A DNA stretch of 64,000 nt, from NCBI GenBank assembly GCA_965248635.1, contig OZ252114.1:2542001-2606000 (forward strand), written 5' to 3'. The translations under genes were made by a program, and so were the position numbers. The notes beneath the pieces are model-generated. The model did not search any database. It was not told the DNA's origin and was given only the letters and a program-made list of their open reading frames with translations. Position 1 is the first letter of the stretch. Every line of letters begins with the position of its first letter. Positions 34,618 to 44,193 of the stretch are shown piece after piece. The DNA is from CBDAPI01 sp965248635. Lineage in GTDB: Bacteria; Acidobacteriota; UBA6911; RPQK01; CBDAPI01.

Positions 34618-36894
34618 TCATGGTTGGCCTGGAAGCGGTTCGTCCCTTGCGAATGTGCTCAGCACATTGTCCGTGATTCTGGAAACATTGTTGTCGTAGT
34701 CGTTATAGGAGAGGCTTCCGAACCAGCTGATGGAGCCCACCGAGAAGACCGCTCCCCCGTTCGGATACTCGAAGAAGACCATATCCGCCCTGACCAGAGG
34801 GTTAGGGGTCTGAGTCAACGATGAGTAGATCGCGGGGGCTTCCTCCACCACCGGCAGGTAATCCTCGGAGAAACCTGTTGCGCTGGCCAGGAGGAGAGTG
34901 TGGGCGGGTGTTCCCAGGTCAAAATCCATCCGGTCGATTTCATCGCCGGCCGCACCGGGTCCCAGACCCAGCGATGGGAAGCCGGAGATCGTTTCCTCCT
35001 CACCGATCCCCTCGAAGATGAACGCGGCCCTCGGGTCGAAGCTTCCCGGTTGGCGACGATAAGGCCGGTTGAGGCCGCAACGGGCCTCGGGCGTCCATCC
35101 CTGAGCAGTGAACCCGACGCCGACCAGCTTCTGAGGTGGCCGGCCGCGAGCCCGCCACAGTCCTCCCAGTTCCCCCGTAGTGCTGTGATAATATTCACCG
35201 GCCGAGGCGCTCCAGGTTCGTGTCCCTCCCCAACGACGCACCTCAATGATGTGGGGCTCCTCCGGACTCTGAGACGTGACCCAGTAGAAGCCGTTTCCAC
35301 CCAGATACATCAACCGTCCACCTTCGTGCAGATAGCGCTGCAGTGCATCCAGCATCTGCTGGGACCAGTACTCAGGATGGGAGCCCGTCACCACCACGTT
35401 ATAGGGATCCAGCAACGCTGCTCCTTCCAGGTGAAGGTCCTCATCGGTAATGACGTCGTAATCGTGACCGCGCGCTTCCATCCAGTCCACCAAGTAAAGG
35501 TCGGCACTGAAATGGCGGGGGAAGGGTTCTCCGGCGGTCGAGGACTGGAGTGCGATCTTGGGACGGATGTCGACCAGCGGTCTCAGACGCGATGCATAGG
35601 CGACGCCGCTTCCATCTGAATGATGATCGTAAAGGCTCAACAGTCCCGGAATCCCCAAGTTGAAATTGGAATAGGCAAGGTAGTTGAAAGTCGGGAAAAG
35701 ATAGGCGATCCGGGCCCCGGCTGTTCCCTTTTGTGGTCTGACGAAAAAAGGAAGGTAGTCCTCATGCTCGCCTGCCCGCAGGCGGGCCGCATAAACTCGG
35801 CTGTCCAGGCTGGTGGGGACTTGAAACGCAAAATCCACATCCCACTCGGCGTCGTCCAGGTCATCGTCGTGAAAATGGATGGCTCCGTATTCCTCGGGGA
35901 CAGTATTGAAGTTGCTCTTTTTCCCAGTCCAGCGGTAACCTGTAACGCCGCGCATCGGCATGTTGATGCTGTGCCCGTGTAACCCGCTGCCAGAGGTGTC
36001 TATCACCCCTCGAGACGGGATGTCGACGGAGAAGTCCCAGGCAGCGACCAGAGGTAACCAATGCATCGACTCGGTTTCACTTCCGGTCGACGCCAATTGC
36101 TCAGGACCGAGAGCAGCCGCGAAGATCCTCGGACTGTCGATCTTCCCATTGAAGTGAGCGCCGGCGTTCTCTTTCGCCTCGCCATGCGACTCCCAGACGG
36201 CACCCATAACCAGAGGTACCGTATTCGTGCCCGGTTTTCCGGCCTGGATTGACTCAGACACAACTACCCGAGCGTTCCCCAGAGGCCAGTCTCGCAGGGG
36301 TTCCTGATAGAGGGCGATGCGGCGTCCCGGCGCCTCGAAAACAGCTGTTACCCGGGTCCACCTTCTGGGCTGAAGAGGGTGTGCTGTCGCCACCCGGTCG
36401 ATCTTCTCCGCACCGTCACCGACCCACAGGGCCAGATGTCCCTCGCTGTCGATGAACAATCCGTAACCGGTGTTGGAGTCGGGCGACCACTTGGTGATGA
36501 TTCCCTGGAGTCCCTTCCGCGGAGTGGTGGGATAGATCCATGCCTGCAGTGTGAAGCTACCGGAGGGCTGAAGCAGAGGGCTGTGTGGAACAACCACATA
36601 GGAGCCCGGGTGGAGTTCTTGTTTGCGGCCGGGATAACGGGCATTGACAGCTGTTTGGACGTGCTCCTCTTTGAAGCCTGGTCCGTTGGGATTCGTGTCT
36701 CCGTGAATCAGACGGACTATGTCCATCTGGTAGTGGGGCTCTCCGGTACTGACCATGAAGCGGATTGTTTCGCCCGCCGCAACGCTCAGGAGGTCCGAAT
36801 ATCCCGTCAATCCTTTCAGTTCCCAGATCGTGCTCTGTCCAGCTACAGATGGCAAGAGAAACAGGAAGGAGAGAATTAAAACGACATTCCTCAT
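34618..36894 (-). CDS. N,N-dimethylformamidase large-subunit-like secreted protein, copy 3
   Basis: 758 residues, same plan as copies 1 and 2. The mature part is identical to copy 2; the signal peptide differs (MRNVVLILSFLFLLPSVAG), caused by three base changes at about 36870-36889. Homology to the other units ends at 36955, only 61 bases upstream of the start codon, so this copy has no Gfo or symporter gene next to it and its more distant upstream sequence is different. The promoter may therefore differ from those of copies 1 and 2. Confidence 0.88.
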   Translation of the reverse strand: MRNVVLILSFLFLLPSVAGQSTIWELKGLTGYSDLLSVAAGETIRFMVSTGEPHYQMDIVRLIHGDTNPNGPGFKEEHVQTAVNARYPGRKQELHPGSYVVVPHSPLLQPSGSFTLQAWIYPTTPRKGLQGIITKWSPDSNTGYGLFIDSEGHLALWVGDGAEKIDRVATAHPLQPRRWTRVTAVFEAPGRRIALYQEPLRDWPLGNARVVVSESIQAGKPGTNTVPLVMGAVWESHGEAKENAGAHFNGKIDSPRIFAAALGPEQLASTGSETESMHWLPLVAAWDFSVDIPSRGVIDTSGSGLHGHSINMPMRGVTGYRWTGKKSNFNTVPEEYGAIHFHDDDLDDAEWDVDFAFQVPTSLDSRVYAARLRAGEHEDYLPFFVRPQKGTAGARIAYLFPTFNYLAYSNFNLGIPGLLSLYDHHSDGSGVAYASRLRPLVDIRPKIALQSSTAGEPFPRHFSADLYLVDWMEARGHDYDVITDEDLHLEGAALLDPYNVVVTGSHPEYWSQQMLDALQRYLHEGGRLMYLGGNGFYWVTSQSPEEPHIIEVRRWGGTRTWSASAGEYYHSTTGELGGLWRARGRPPQKLVGVGFTAQGWTPEARCGLNRPYRRQPGSFDPRAAFIFEGIGEEETISGFPSLGLGPGAAGDEIDRMDFDLGTPAHTLLLASATGFSEDYLPVVEEAPAIYSSLTQTPNPLVRADMVFFEYPNGGAVFSVGSISWFGSLSYNDYDNNVSRITDNVLSTFARDEPLPGQP

Positions 36895-36955
36895 ATTAAC
36901 TTCGGATCCGAGTTGCTCTGACCTCCCGGTGATGAATGATCAAAACTTATCAGCC

Positions 36956-37490
36956 CTCCAACCAAGGAACAAGTGTCTTTCCTCATATTTTCGGCTGAAA
37001 AGACCCTATGATTCGTGGTTTATCCAGGTGTTTTCGAGCTCCCCTATCTTGGCTGGAGTGGGGTGGGATTGGGTGGTTTTGGGTCGGCGCGGTTACAATA
37101 CGGTTACAGTGACAGCCAAGAAATTGTTTGATCCTCTCCGTTGGGTTATGAGTTCAACGCAGTTGTTGCTCGTCTTTGCTGTTCAAGCATTTAGGTGCCT
37201 CTTGTTATCTGGTTTTTCCTGGTATTCGGGAGGTTTTGCCCACCTTGTTGCCCACCAGGAACGGTGCTGGTCGAGTCAGCCCGCCCCCAGTGATCTACAA
37301 CGCCGCCGCTCTGCTGCGGCGTTTACGTCGTGTCAGGAACGATTGGCAAGGGAATAACCTGTAAATTGGGAAGTCCAGGAGGCTCGGAAGACACGGAATT
37401 CCAAGTCTGAATGGCGAGCAAGAGCTGCGTGTGTTAGATTTACCGAAAGTTGCTGGAGGGCTCCCTCACCCCGGGTTGGAGCGATAATCT
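36956..37490. other. 535-base region without recognisable gene
   Basis: Unique sequence right of the array. It holds two CGGTTACA repeats 12 bases apart (about 37090-37110) and a perfect 8-bp hairpin AACGCCGC/GCGGCGTT (37299-37306 and 37316-37323, 9-base loop) without a long T tract. Short open frames on the plus strand look unlike proteins. It presumably contains the promoter of the gene at 37491. Confidence 0.5.
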
Positions 37491-38837
37491 TTGATTGCGG
37501 GTTCACTGGTACAACAACTGGGGATGCGGGCCGAATCCGGGAGCCCGCTTCGGGTAGGAGTCATCGGAGCCGGAAAGTTTGCCACTATGTTCCTGAGTCA
37601 GGCTCGATGCCTGGCGGGCCTGCAGGTACTCGGAGTAGCCGACCTCTCTACAGAGCGGGCGCGCCTGGCCTTCGAGCGGGCCCACTGGCCGGCCGAGCAG
37701 TATGCGGCCGGCAGCTTTACGGCGGCTCTCGACTTCGGATCTACCTTCATTTCGGACGACGTCGAGTCTCTCCTGCAGGCAGAAGGGCTGCACGTCGTGG
37801 TCGAGGCGACCGGTGACCCCGGCGCGGGAATTGATCACGCTCTGAAAGCGTTTCGGGAGGGCCGCCACGTGGTGATGGTGAACGTGGAGGCCGATGCGCT
37901 GGCGGGACCCCTGCTGGCCCGGCGAGCCAGGGAGGCCGGCGTGGTTTACAGCCTGGCCTACGGAGACCAGACCGCTCTGATCTGCGAGCTGGTCGACTGG
38001 GCCCGTTGCAGTGGCTTTGAGGTCGTCTGCGCCGGCAAAGGTACCCGCTACCTGCCCGAGTATCATGCCTCCACTCTGGAGACCGTCTGGGAACACTATG
38101 GCCTCAGCGCCGAGCAGGCAGCAGCCGGCGGACTCAACGCAACGATGTTCAACTCCTTTCTGGACGGGACGAAGTCGGCCATTGAGATGGCAGCCGTAGC
38201 GAATGCCACCGGTCTGCAGCCACAAGCCGAGGGCTTGCTCTTTCCCCCCTGCGGAGTGGATGACCTGCCCGAAGTCTGCCGGCCTCGGGCCAGCGGTGGT
38301 CAACTGGCTCACTCGGGGACGGTGGAAGTTGTCTCGAGTCTTGAAAGGGATGGAAGCCCCGTGTGTCGGGATCTGCGCTGGGGAGTCTATGTGACTTTCG
38401 AGGCCCCCAACGAATACGTCATGCGGTGTTTTACCGAGTATGGGATGGTCACCGATTCCACGGGCCGCTATTCGGCCCTCTACCGCCCGACTCACATGAT
38501 CGGCCTGGAGTTGACCGTCAGCGTCCTGAGGGTCGGTCTGCGCGGTGAGGCAACCGGCTCTCCCTTCTGTTTCAACGGGGATGTGGCGGCCACGGCCAAA
38601 CGTCCTCTTTCCAGCGGGGAGATCCTCGATGGGGAAGGGGGGCACTGCGTTTACGGCGCGTTCATGCCCGCCCAGGAAGCCATGCAGTCCGGTGCGCTGC
38701 CAATCGGACTGGCTCAAGAGGCCAAGCTCTTGAAGGACATTCCCGCCGGCCATACCATTCGCTGGTCCGATGTGAAGTTGGATGGGCAGGACTCCACTCT
38801 CCGTTTTCGCAGAGAAATGGAAAGGTTGTACGGCTGA
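37491..38837 (+). CDS. NAD(P)-binding homoserine dehydrogenase-like oxidoreductase with C-terminal SAF domain
   Basis: 448 residues from a TTG start with GGAG upstream; an ATG at 37524 (codon 12) is an alternative and begins nearer the conserved part. Residues ~20-30 are the Rossmann motif 'RVGVIGAGKFATMFLSQ'. 'VVVEATGDPGAGIDHALKAF' and 'VVMVNVEADALAGPLLARRA' are typical of the family related to homoserine dehydrogenase. The last ~90 residues ('LSSGEILDGEGGHCVYG' ... 'LLKDIPAGHTIRWSDVKLD') resemble a SAF domain as in sialic acid synthase or FlgA. Proteins of this plan are annotated as Gfo/Idh/MocA or SAF-domain oxidoreductases; the substrate is unknown. No close operon partner; it converges on the VWFA gene. 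Confidence 0.88.
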   Translation: MIAGSLVQQLGMRAESGSPLRVGVIGAGKFATMFLSQARCLAGLQVLGVADLSTERARLAFERAHWPAEQYAAGSFTAALDFGSTFISDDVESLLQAEGLHVVVEATGDPGAGIDHALKAFREGRHVVMVNVEADALAGPLLARRAREAGVVYSLAYGDQTALICELVDWARCSGFEVVCAGKGTRYLPEYHASTLETVWEHYGLSAEQAAAGGLNATMFNSFLDGTKSAIEMAAVANATGLQPQAEGLLFPPCGVDDLPEVCRPRASGGQLAHSGTVEVVSSLERDGSPVCRDLRWGVYVTFEAPNEYVMRCFTEYGMVTDSTGRYSALYRPTHMIGLELTVSVLRVGLRGEATGSPFCFNGDVAATAKRPLSSGEILDGEGGHCVYGAFMPAQEAMQSGALPIGLAQEAKLLKDIPAGHTIRWSDVKLDGQDSTLRFRREMERLYG

Positions 38838-38950
38838 GTCCACGAGTCAACAAGGGATCTCACTCTCTTTCTTAGAATCCACGTTGGGAGAATGTAATTG
38901 ATAGGATTTTCAAGAGGATGCACGAATCTCGGAGCCAATTTTCCTCCAGG

Positions 38951-39916
38951 CTAATGTGTCACATCGATGAATATGCGGCCTGGGACTCTCTGGGTCCGGA
39001 TTCTGACCTGGCGGGTCTCATCTTGATTTGAATCAGATTGGTACAGCATGACGTAACGACTTCGCATTTCGCGGACAATATCGCCATAAATTCCATGTAA
39101 GTCAGCAAAGGCCTTCGAGAAAATGGTTCTCCCTCCATAACGCATGACTTGCTCCACAAACTGATTCTGAGAGATGACGAATCCGTGGAAGTCATGACTG
39201 ACCGAGCCAATACGGGAAGAGCGCCGGAGGCGGATCTTCTCCCGGTAGGTCTGGATGTGCTCATTCGTATAAATGATTACGTAAAGGGTCACCCCGGTCT
39301 GGCGAGTCAACTTCATCATCTCTTTGAAGGTTGCCCGACTGAGAGTGTCGATTCCGTCCGTTACCAGGATGATCACTTTCTTGCCCGATCGATCTTCGAA
39401 GAGGTTTTCAGCTATCCAGATGATCGAATCGTAGAGCGCAGTTTTTCCGTCTGTTGCGACCGAATTCGGTTCCTGCTCGAGATCGTCTCGCTTCTCGCCG
39501 CAGTCCAAGAGAACCCGAGGTTTTTCCGAAAACAGGACGACGGCTGGATCCTCAGCTTCCAACCCGTTGAAAAAGTCGACAGCTGTTGTCACTGCGTTTG
39601 TCAAAAACGATCCGATACTCCAGCTGGTGTCGACAGCAATCACTGCGTTTATCAGAGTTTCCTCTTCTCTCAAGGCCGAGATGCTTCGTGGTTTATCGTT
39701 TTCGAACAGCACAAAGTCAGCAACCGCGAGATTCCTGACAAAGTTACCCTTCGAGTCCCGGACCACAAAGCTCAGCTGAACCTGCTCTAGCTGAACGACG
39801 ATAGTGATATCCTCAAAGTGAATCTTTGGGAGATCCTGCTCCTGGGAGGAGGAGGCGAAAAGGCATGAGACACATTGAACAACACAGAGGCAGACTAAGT
39901 TTGCGATCCTTTTCAT
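38951..39916 (-). CDS. Secreted VWFA-related protein, Acidobacterial type
   Basis: 321 residues from the ATG at 39916, chosen because GGAGGCGGGAGAGAG lies just before it and a signal peptide begins there (MKRIANLVCLCVVQCVSCLF); an in-frame ATG seven codons earlier lies within that purine tract. Residues ~40-85 form the N-terminal beta domain of the family ('VQLSFVVRDSKGNFVRNLAV' with 'DFVLFENDKP'). The VWA fold follows, with MIDAS-like 'NAVIAVDTSWSIGSF' (DxSxS appears as DTSWS) and 'KKVIILVTDGIDTLS'. The C-terminal strand is 'RYVMLYQSDSNQDETRQVRI'. This combination is the 'VWFA-related Acidobacterial domain' family, expanded in Acidobacteriota. Role unknown; protein-protein or metal-dependent adhesion outside the cytoplasm is likely. 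Confidence 0.92.
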   Translation of the reverse strand: MKRIANLVCLCVVQCVSCLFASSSQEQDLPKIHFEDITIVVQLEQVQLSFVVRDSKGNFVRNLAVADFVLFENDKPRSISALREEETLINAVIAVDTSWSIGSFLTNAVTTAVDFFNGLEAEDPAVVLFSEKPRVLLDCGEKRDDLEQEPNSVATDGKTALYDSIIWIAENLFEDRSGKKVIILVTDGIDTLSRATFKEMMKLTRQTGVTLYVIIYTNEHIQTYREKIRLRRSSRIGSVSHDFHGFVISQNQFVEQVMRYGGRTIFSKAFADLHGIYGDIVREMRSRYVMLYQSDSNQDETRQVRIRTQRVPGRIFIDVTH

Positions 39917-40206
39917 TAGACTCTCTCCCGCCTCCAACGCTTTAGATGGGTTGCTGATCCATCAAGCATAGAGACTGGCCTGGCGCAAAGCAAATTGGAT
40001 GCGGCTGTGGCGCCAGTGGGAGATCTTGTGAGCGAAGACGGGGCTCAGGCGGCGCTTTCCCACCATCATTCCCAGCACTTGTTGGCGGAAAATAGCTGTC
40101 AATATTCGAACCCGTTTCTGTTCGGTGGATGGGTAAGCTAGCCACGGGGTTCCCAGAGGCGGGTTTTTATTGCCCCGGTGCGCCCAGCATAGTAAATTAG
40201 GAAGCA

Positions 40207-42655
40207 ATGATGATCAGGTTGTGGGTGGCGCTGTTGCTGCCATTCATAAGTTGGGAGTTGGCGGCTGCGGATAATGGAGCAGTCTTCCGCGAACAACTCT
40301 TGCCGATTCTCCAGGCTCAATGTGCATCCTGCCATGATGGGCCAACCCCGCAAAACAACTTTTCTGTCTCGAGCCTGGAAAGCCTCCTTCGAGGAGGGAA
40401 AAACGGCCCCGCCGTTGTTCCGGGTTCTGCCCGCGACAGTCTTTTGATGCAATACGTCCGGGGCGAGCGGATGCCCCAAATGCCGTTGGGAGGAGCCCTT
40501 ACGGCGCCCGTAATCCTGCAGTTGGCCGAAGCGCTTGATTCGATGGCTCCCTTAGCGGAGCCCGACCGAGTTGCTGACGGGCATTGGGGATGGTTATTGC
40601 GCAAGCCAGAGTCCCCGCCGATTCCCAAAGTGAAGAGCTACGACCGGGTAGAAAATCCGATCGATGCTTTCATTCTTGGCCAACTGGAAGCGAAGGGCCT
40701 CAGGCCCGCGCCGCAGGCCGACCGACGTGCGCTGATCCGGCGAGTATACTTCGACTTGATCGGGCTGCCGCCCACTCCCGAAGAGGTCCGTAGCTTTCTG
40801 CGTGACTCCGACCCCAAGAGTTACGAGAAACTGATCGATCGACTCCTCGATGATCCCAGCTACGGAGAACGTTGGGCGCGCCACTGGTTGGATCTGGTGC
40901 GCTATGCAGAGTCGAACGGCCTACGGCCTGGCGATACCGGGATTATGTCATCCGCTCGTTCAACCGGGACACGCCCTTTGACGTTTTCATTAAAGAACAG
41001 CTGGCCGGTGATGAACTGGTCGAGGACCTGAAATCGGACGAGGACATGAAGCCGGAACGGTTGGTGGCTCTGGGCTTTCTGCGAATGGGGCCTTTTGAAG
41101 CTGATGCGAACTCCAAGAGAAAACTGCGGCAGGATTTCTTGAACGAGATCACCAAGACCACCGGTTCGGTCTTTCTGGGAGTGACAGTAGGATGCGCGCA
41201 GTGCCACGACCATAAGTACGATCCCATCGCCCAGAAGGATTTCTACCGGATGCAGGCCTTCTTCGCCGCCACCCGCCGGGATGAGAGACGTGCTCCCTTC
41301 TTCGAGGCGGAGAGCCCGCGGAAGATGAGGGAGCGATACCGCTTCTACGAGGATGAGGTGGAGCGGGCAACCGAGGAATTCCACAGCCGGCAGGAGAAGC
41401 TGGTCGCACGGTTCCGGGAGATGAAGAATCTTCCGGAAGACGACCCGGCGGTGAAGGAGTTCTTGACGGAGCTGGACGTTCCAAATGCCTTTTTCCAGGA
41501 GCGGGGCGACCCCATCTTCAGCGAAGAGATCTGGACCGCTTATGTGAAAGCGAAGGACGAAAAGAATCGTTTTAAGGAGCTGTTGAAACGGCATCAGCCG
41601 CTGGCTTGCGCCGTGTCGGACATGGTTCCTCCAGAAGTGCCCGATGTCGTCGACACATACGTGTTGGCGGGAGGTGAACTGGACAATAAAGGTGAAAAGG
41701 TCAATCCGGGCTTCCCGGAGGGTCTCACCGGGAAGCTGGAAGATGCCAGGATTCCGTACCGCGGCCCGACTGCACTCCGCACAGGGAGTTCAGGCCGCCG
41801 ACTGGCATTGGCCGAGTGGATTGCAAGCCCGGAGAATCCGCTTACGGCGCGGGTCATGGCCAACCGCCTCTGGCAGCACCATTTCGGCCAGGGACTGGTT
41901 CGCACTCCAAGCGATTTCGGAATCAACGGGGAGCGGCCGACTCATCCGGAACTGCTCGACTGGCCATTGCCGTTCGGTTCGTCGAGGAAGAGTGGAGCCT
42001 CAAGGCGATGCACAAATTGATGCTCACCTCTCAAACTTACCGCCAGTCCACTGAGCACCCGGAGTGGCAGGTCTGTTCCCAGACAGACCCCGAGAACCGT
42101 TATTTGTGGCGGATGAACTGGACTCGGCTGGAGGCGGAGGTGCTGCGGGACTCGATCCTGGCGCTCAGCGGGCGGCTGAATCAAGCCCGGAGCGGGCCCA
42201 GCGTTTTGTTGGATGTACCCGAAGATGTAGCCGAAGGGTTCGTGATGTTCAAATGGTTTGCTTCGGAGGAAGAGGAACAGCGGCGGCGAAGTGTCTACGC
42301 CTTCCAGAGGCACTCGGTAGGCTCCTCTTTTATGCAGACCTTCGATGTAGCCAATATGGGTGCGTCCTGCTCCCGTCGAAGCGTGACGACGGTTGCCCCC
42401 CAGGCCCTCACTCTTTTGAACGGCAAATTGACGAATACCGAAGCTCGCTACTTCGCAAAGCGCATCCTGAGAGAGGTCGAAATGGATCAGGAGGAGCCTG
42501 TCGAACGCGCTTTCTGGTCTGTTTTGAGTCGTCCTCCGTCCGAGCAGGAAAAGCGAGATGCGCTCAAGCTGCTGGCCCGAATGACACCGGTCGAGGGGCT
42601 CACGCGCCTGGGCGTGGTTCTGTTCAACCTGAACGAATTTCTCTATCTGGAGTAA
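40207..42655 (+). pseudogene. PSD1-type cytochrome protein (DUF1549/DUF1553) with two frameshifts
   Basis: Three overlapping frames make up one gene of about 815 codons. Frame 1 (40207 to ~40935): signal peptide, heme motif CASCH (residues 39-43) and the DUF1549 part through 'ERWARHWLDLVRYAESNG'. Frame 2 (~40935 to ~41960): 'AWRYRDYVIRSFNRDTPFDV', a second CxxCH 'VGCAQCHDHKYDPI' and the start of DUF1553 up to 'RPTHPELLDW'. Frame 3 (~41962 to 42655): 'LAIAVRFVEEEWSLKAMHKL' to 'VLFNLNEFLYLE'. The first break also lacks several residues normally found between 'ESNG' and 'AWRYRDY'. The second is best explained by loss of one CTGG from a CTGGCTGG tract. The DUF1501 gene follows three bases after the stop. 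Two lesions make a single sequencing error unlikely, but assembly error is not excluded. Confidence 0.9.
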
Positions 42656-42658
42656 GCC

Positions 42659-44083
42659 ATGGATTTTCTTGAGAACCGAAGGATATTTCTCTACCAGAGC
42701 CTGACGGGATTGGGGGGATTAGCGCTGCTGGACCTGCTGAACCAGGATCTCTTGGCAGGTTCCACTGACAAACCCAGCCCCCTGGCTCCCCGAGTCCCTC
42801 ACCACCCGGCGAAGGCCAGATCCTGTATTTTTCTCACCATGTTAGGCGGCGTAAGCCAGGTGGATACGTTTGACCCGAAGCCGGCCCTCGAGAAATTCGA
42901 CGGCACGCTGATGGACTGGACCAAGGAAAAGGTGACCGACGACCCGAAGCTGTTTGCCAAGCCCCGGTTAATTACCCGCAGTCCCTTCGAGTTTCGGAAG
43001 TACGGGAAGTGCGGCATGGAGGTCTCGGAGCTGTTTCCCCATCTGGCCACCTGCGTCGATGAGATGGCCTTTGTCCGTTCCGTTCAGGCCGAAAACGGTA
43101 ACCACCCGGCAGCCGTCTTCCAGATGAATACTGGATTTGCGATGCCGGGCAACGCCTCGCTTGGAGGATGGGTTACCTACGGACTGGGAACGGAGAACCA
43201 GAACCTCCCCGCCTTTGTTGTCCTGCCCGATTTTCGCGCGATCGCCTTTGGCGGCAGTCAGCAGTGGGGCAGCGGATTCCTCCCCGCGGGGTATCAGGGC
43301 ACCGTTCTCCGTTGGAAAGGAGAGGTGATTCGTGACCTCGAAGCCCCTGCGGGGTTAACTCCCGAGGGGCAAGAGCCGGAAAGAGCACTGCTGCGGAGCT
43401 ACAACCGGACATATCTGGAGAACCACTTCACCAACCCGGACCTCCAGGCCCGCATCGATGCCTACGAATTGGCCTATCGAATGCAGGCCGAAGTCCCGGA
43501 GGTTTTGGATCTCTCGAAGGAAAGTGAAGCCACAAAAGAGATGTACGGATTGCACCATCCGGTAACCGAGTCCTTCGGAAAGAGGTGTTTGATGGCCCGG
43601 AAGCTGGTGGAAAGCGGAGTTCGTTTTGTCCAGCTCTATACGCCCAGCCAATCCTGGGATGGGCACGTCGATATACGGAAAAATCATCTCAAGAACGCCC
43701 GGGAGACGGACCAACCGGTGGCCGCCTTGCTGAAGGACCTGAAGAAACGCGGCATGCTGGATACCACCCTGGTGGTCTGGATGGGCGAGTTCGGGCGTAC
43801 TCCCGACTCACCCGCGGACCGGAAGAAAAAAGGAAGGGATCACAACATCGGGGCCATGACCATCTGGTTCGCCGGCGGTGGCGTGAAAGGGGGAACCTGT
43901 GTGGGTGCTACGAATGAGCTGGGTTATAAGGCTGTGGAGAACGTCTATCGGATTCGAGATGTCCATAGAACGGCCCTCCATCTGCTGGGCCTGAACGATA
44001 TGCAGTTGTCCTACTATCACGCCGGGAGAAACCGGCGACTGACCGACACCGGAGGAAACACCATTAAGGAAATCCTGTCCTAG
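42659..44083 (+). CDS. DUF1501 family secreted protein, complete
   Basis: 474 residues with an N-terminal export signal ('NRRIFLYQSLTGLGGLALLD', twin-arginine-like without a full RR motif consensus). Sulfatase/alkaline phosphatase-fold family: 'SCIFLTMLGGVSQVDTFDPK' near the N-terminus, 'FQMNTGF', 'RFVQLYTPSQSWDGH', 'LVVWMGEFGRTPDSP' and 'GRDHNIGAMTIWFAGGGVKG'. It starts three bases after the broken DUF1549/DUF1553 gene, and the two are normally a functional pair, so this intact gene may have lost its partner. Function unknown in the family; the partner cytochromes suggest oxidation or hydrolysis of a polymer-derived compound. Confidence 0.95.
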   Translation: MDFLENRRIFLYQSLTGLGGLALLDLLNQDLLAGSTDKPSPLAPRVPHHPAKARSCIFLTMLGGVSQVDTFDPKPALEKFDGTLMDWTKEKVTDDPKLFAKPRLITRSPFEFRKYGKCGMEVSELFPHLATCVDEMAFVRSVQAENGNHPAAVFQMNTGFAMPGNASLGGWVTYGLGTENQNLPAFVVLPDFRAIAFGGSQQWGSGFLPAGYQGTVLRWKGEVIRDLEAPAGLTPEGQEPERALLRSYNRTYLENHFTNPDLQARIDAYELAYRMQAEVPEVLDLSKESEATKEMYGLHHPVTESFGKRCLMARKLVESGVRFVQLYTPSQSWDGHVDIRKNHLKNARETDQPVAALLKDLKKRGMLDTTLVVWMGEFGRTPDSPADRKKKGRDHNIGAMTIWFAGGGVKGGTCVGATNELGYKAVENVYRIRDVHRTALHLLGLNDMQLSYYHAGRNRRLTDTGGNTIKEILS

Positions 44084-44193
44084 GAAACGTGACCCCTGCC
44101 AGGATCGTGAGGCTATTCGCCTTCACACGATGACGCGCTCCATGTCCGTCGCGCCTCCGATAATCTTTAGAAAAAGCAGCGGAAGCCCAAATC

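Larger units (their letters stand above)
23345..36955. repeat. Large tandem array: two 5630-bp units plus a 2351-bp partial third
   Basis: Units are 23345-28974, 28975-34604 and the partial 34605-36955. All corresponding features are offset by exactly 5630 bases. Each full unit contains a minus-strand dimethylformamidase-like gene, a plus-strand Gfo/Idh/MocA gene, a plus-strand SSS symporter gene and a decayed tail-fibre fragment; the partial third stops 61 bases upstream of the dimethylformamidase-like gene start. The Gfo, symporter and spacer copies look identical. The dimethylformamidase-like copies differ at only about a dozen positions: unit 1 differs from 2 and 3 between 24376 and 25187, and unit 3 differs from 1 and 2 at about 36870-36889. 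No transposase or long flanking inverted repeats are found at the boundaries. Confidence 0.95.

Noticed and set aside
23345..36955. Possibility that the array is a composite transposon or integron
   Set aside because: No transposase, integrase or terminal inverted repeats at the unit boundaries; the mosaic pattern fits homologous unequal crossing-over.
36755..37357. 200-codon frame crossing the right end of the array
   Set aside because: First half is antisense to the dimethylformamidase-like gene and the rest is unique non-coding sequence; no Shine-Dalgarno.
37503..38843. 446-codon minus-strand open frame
   Set aside because: Antisense to the SAF-domain oxidoreductase; no domain or export signal seen.
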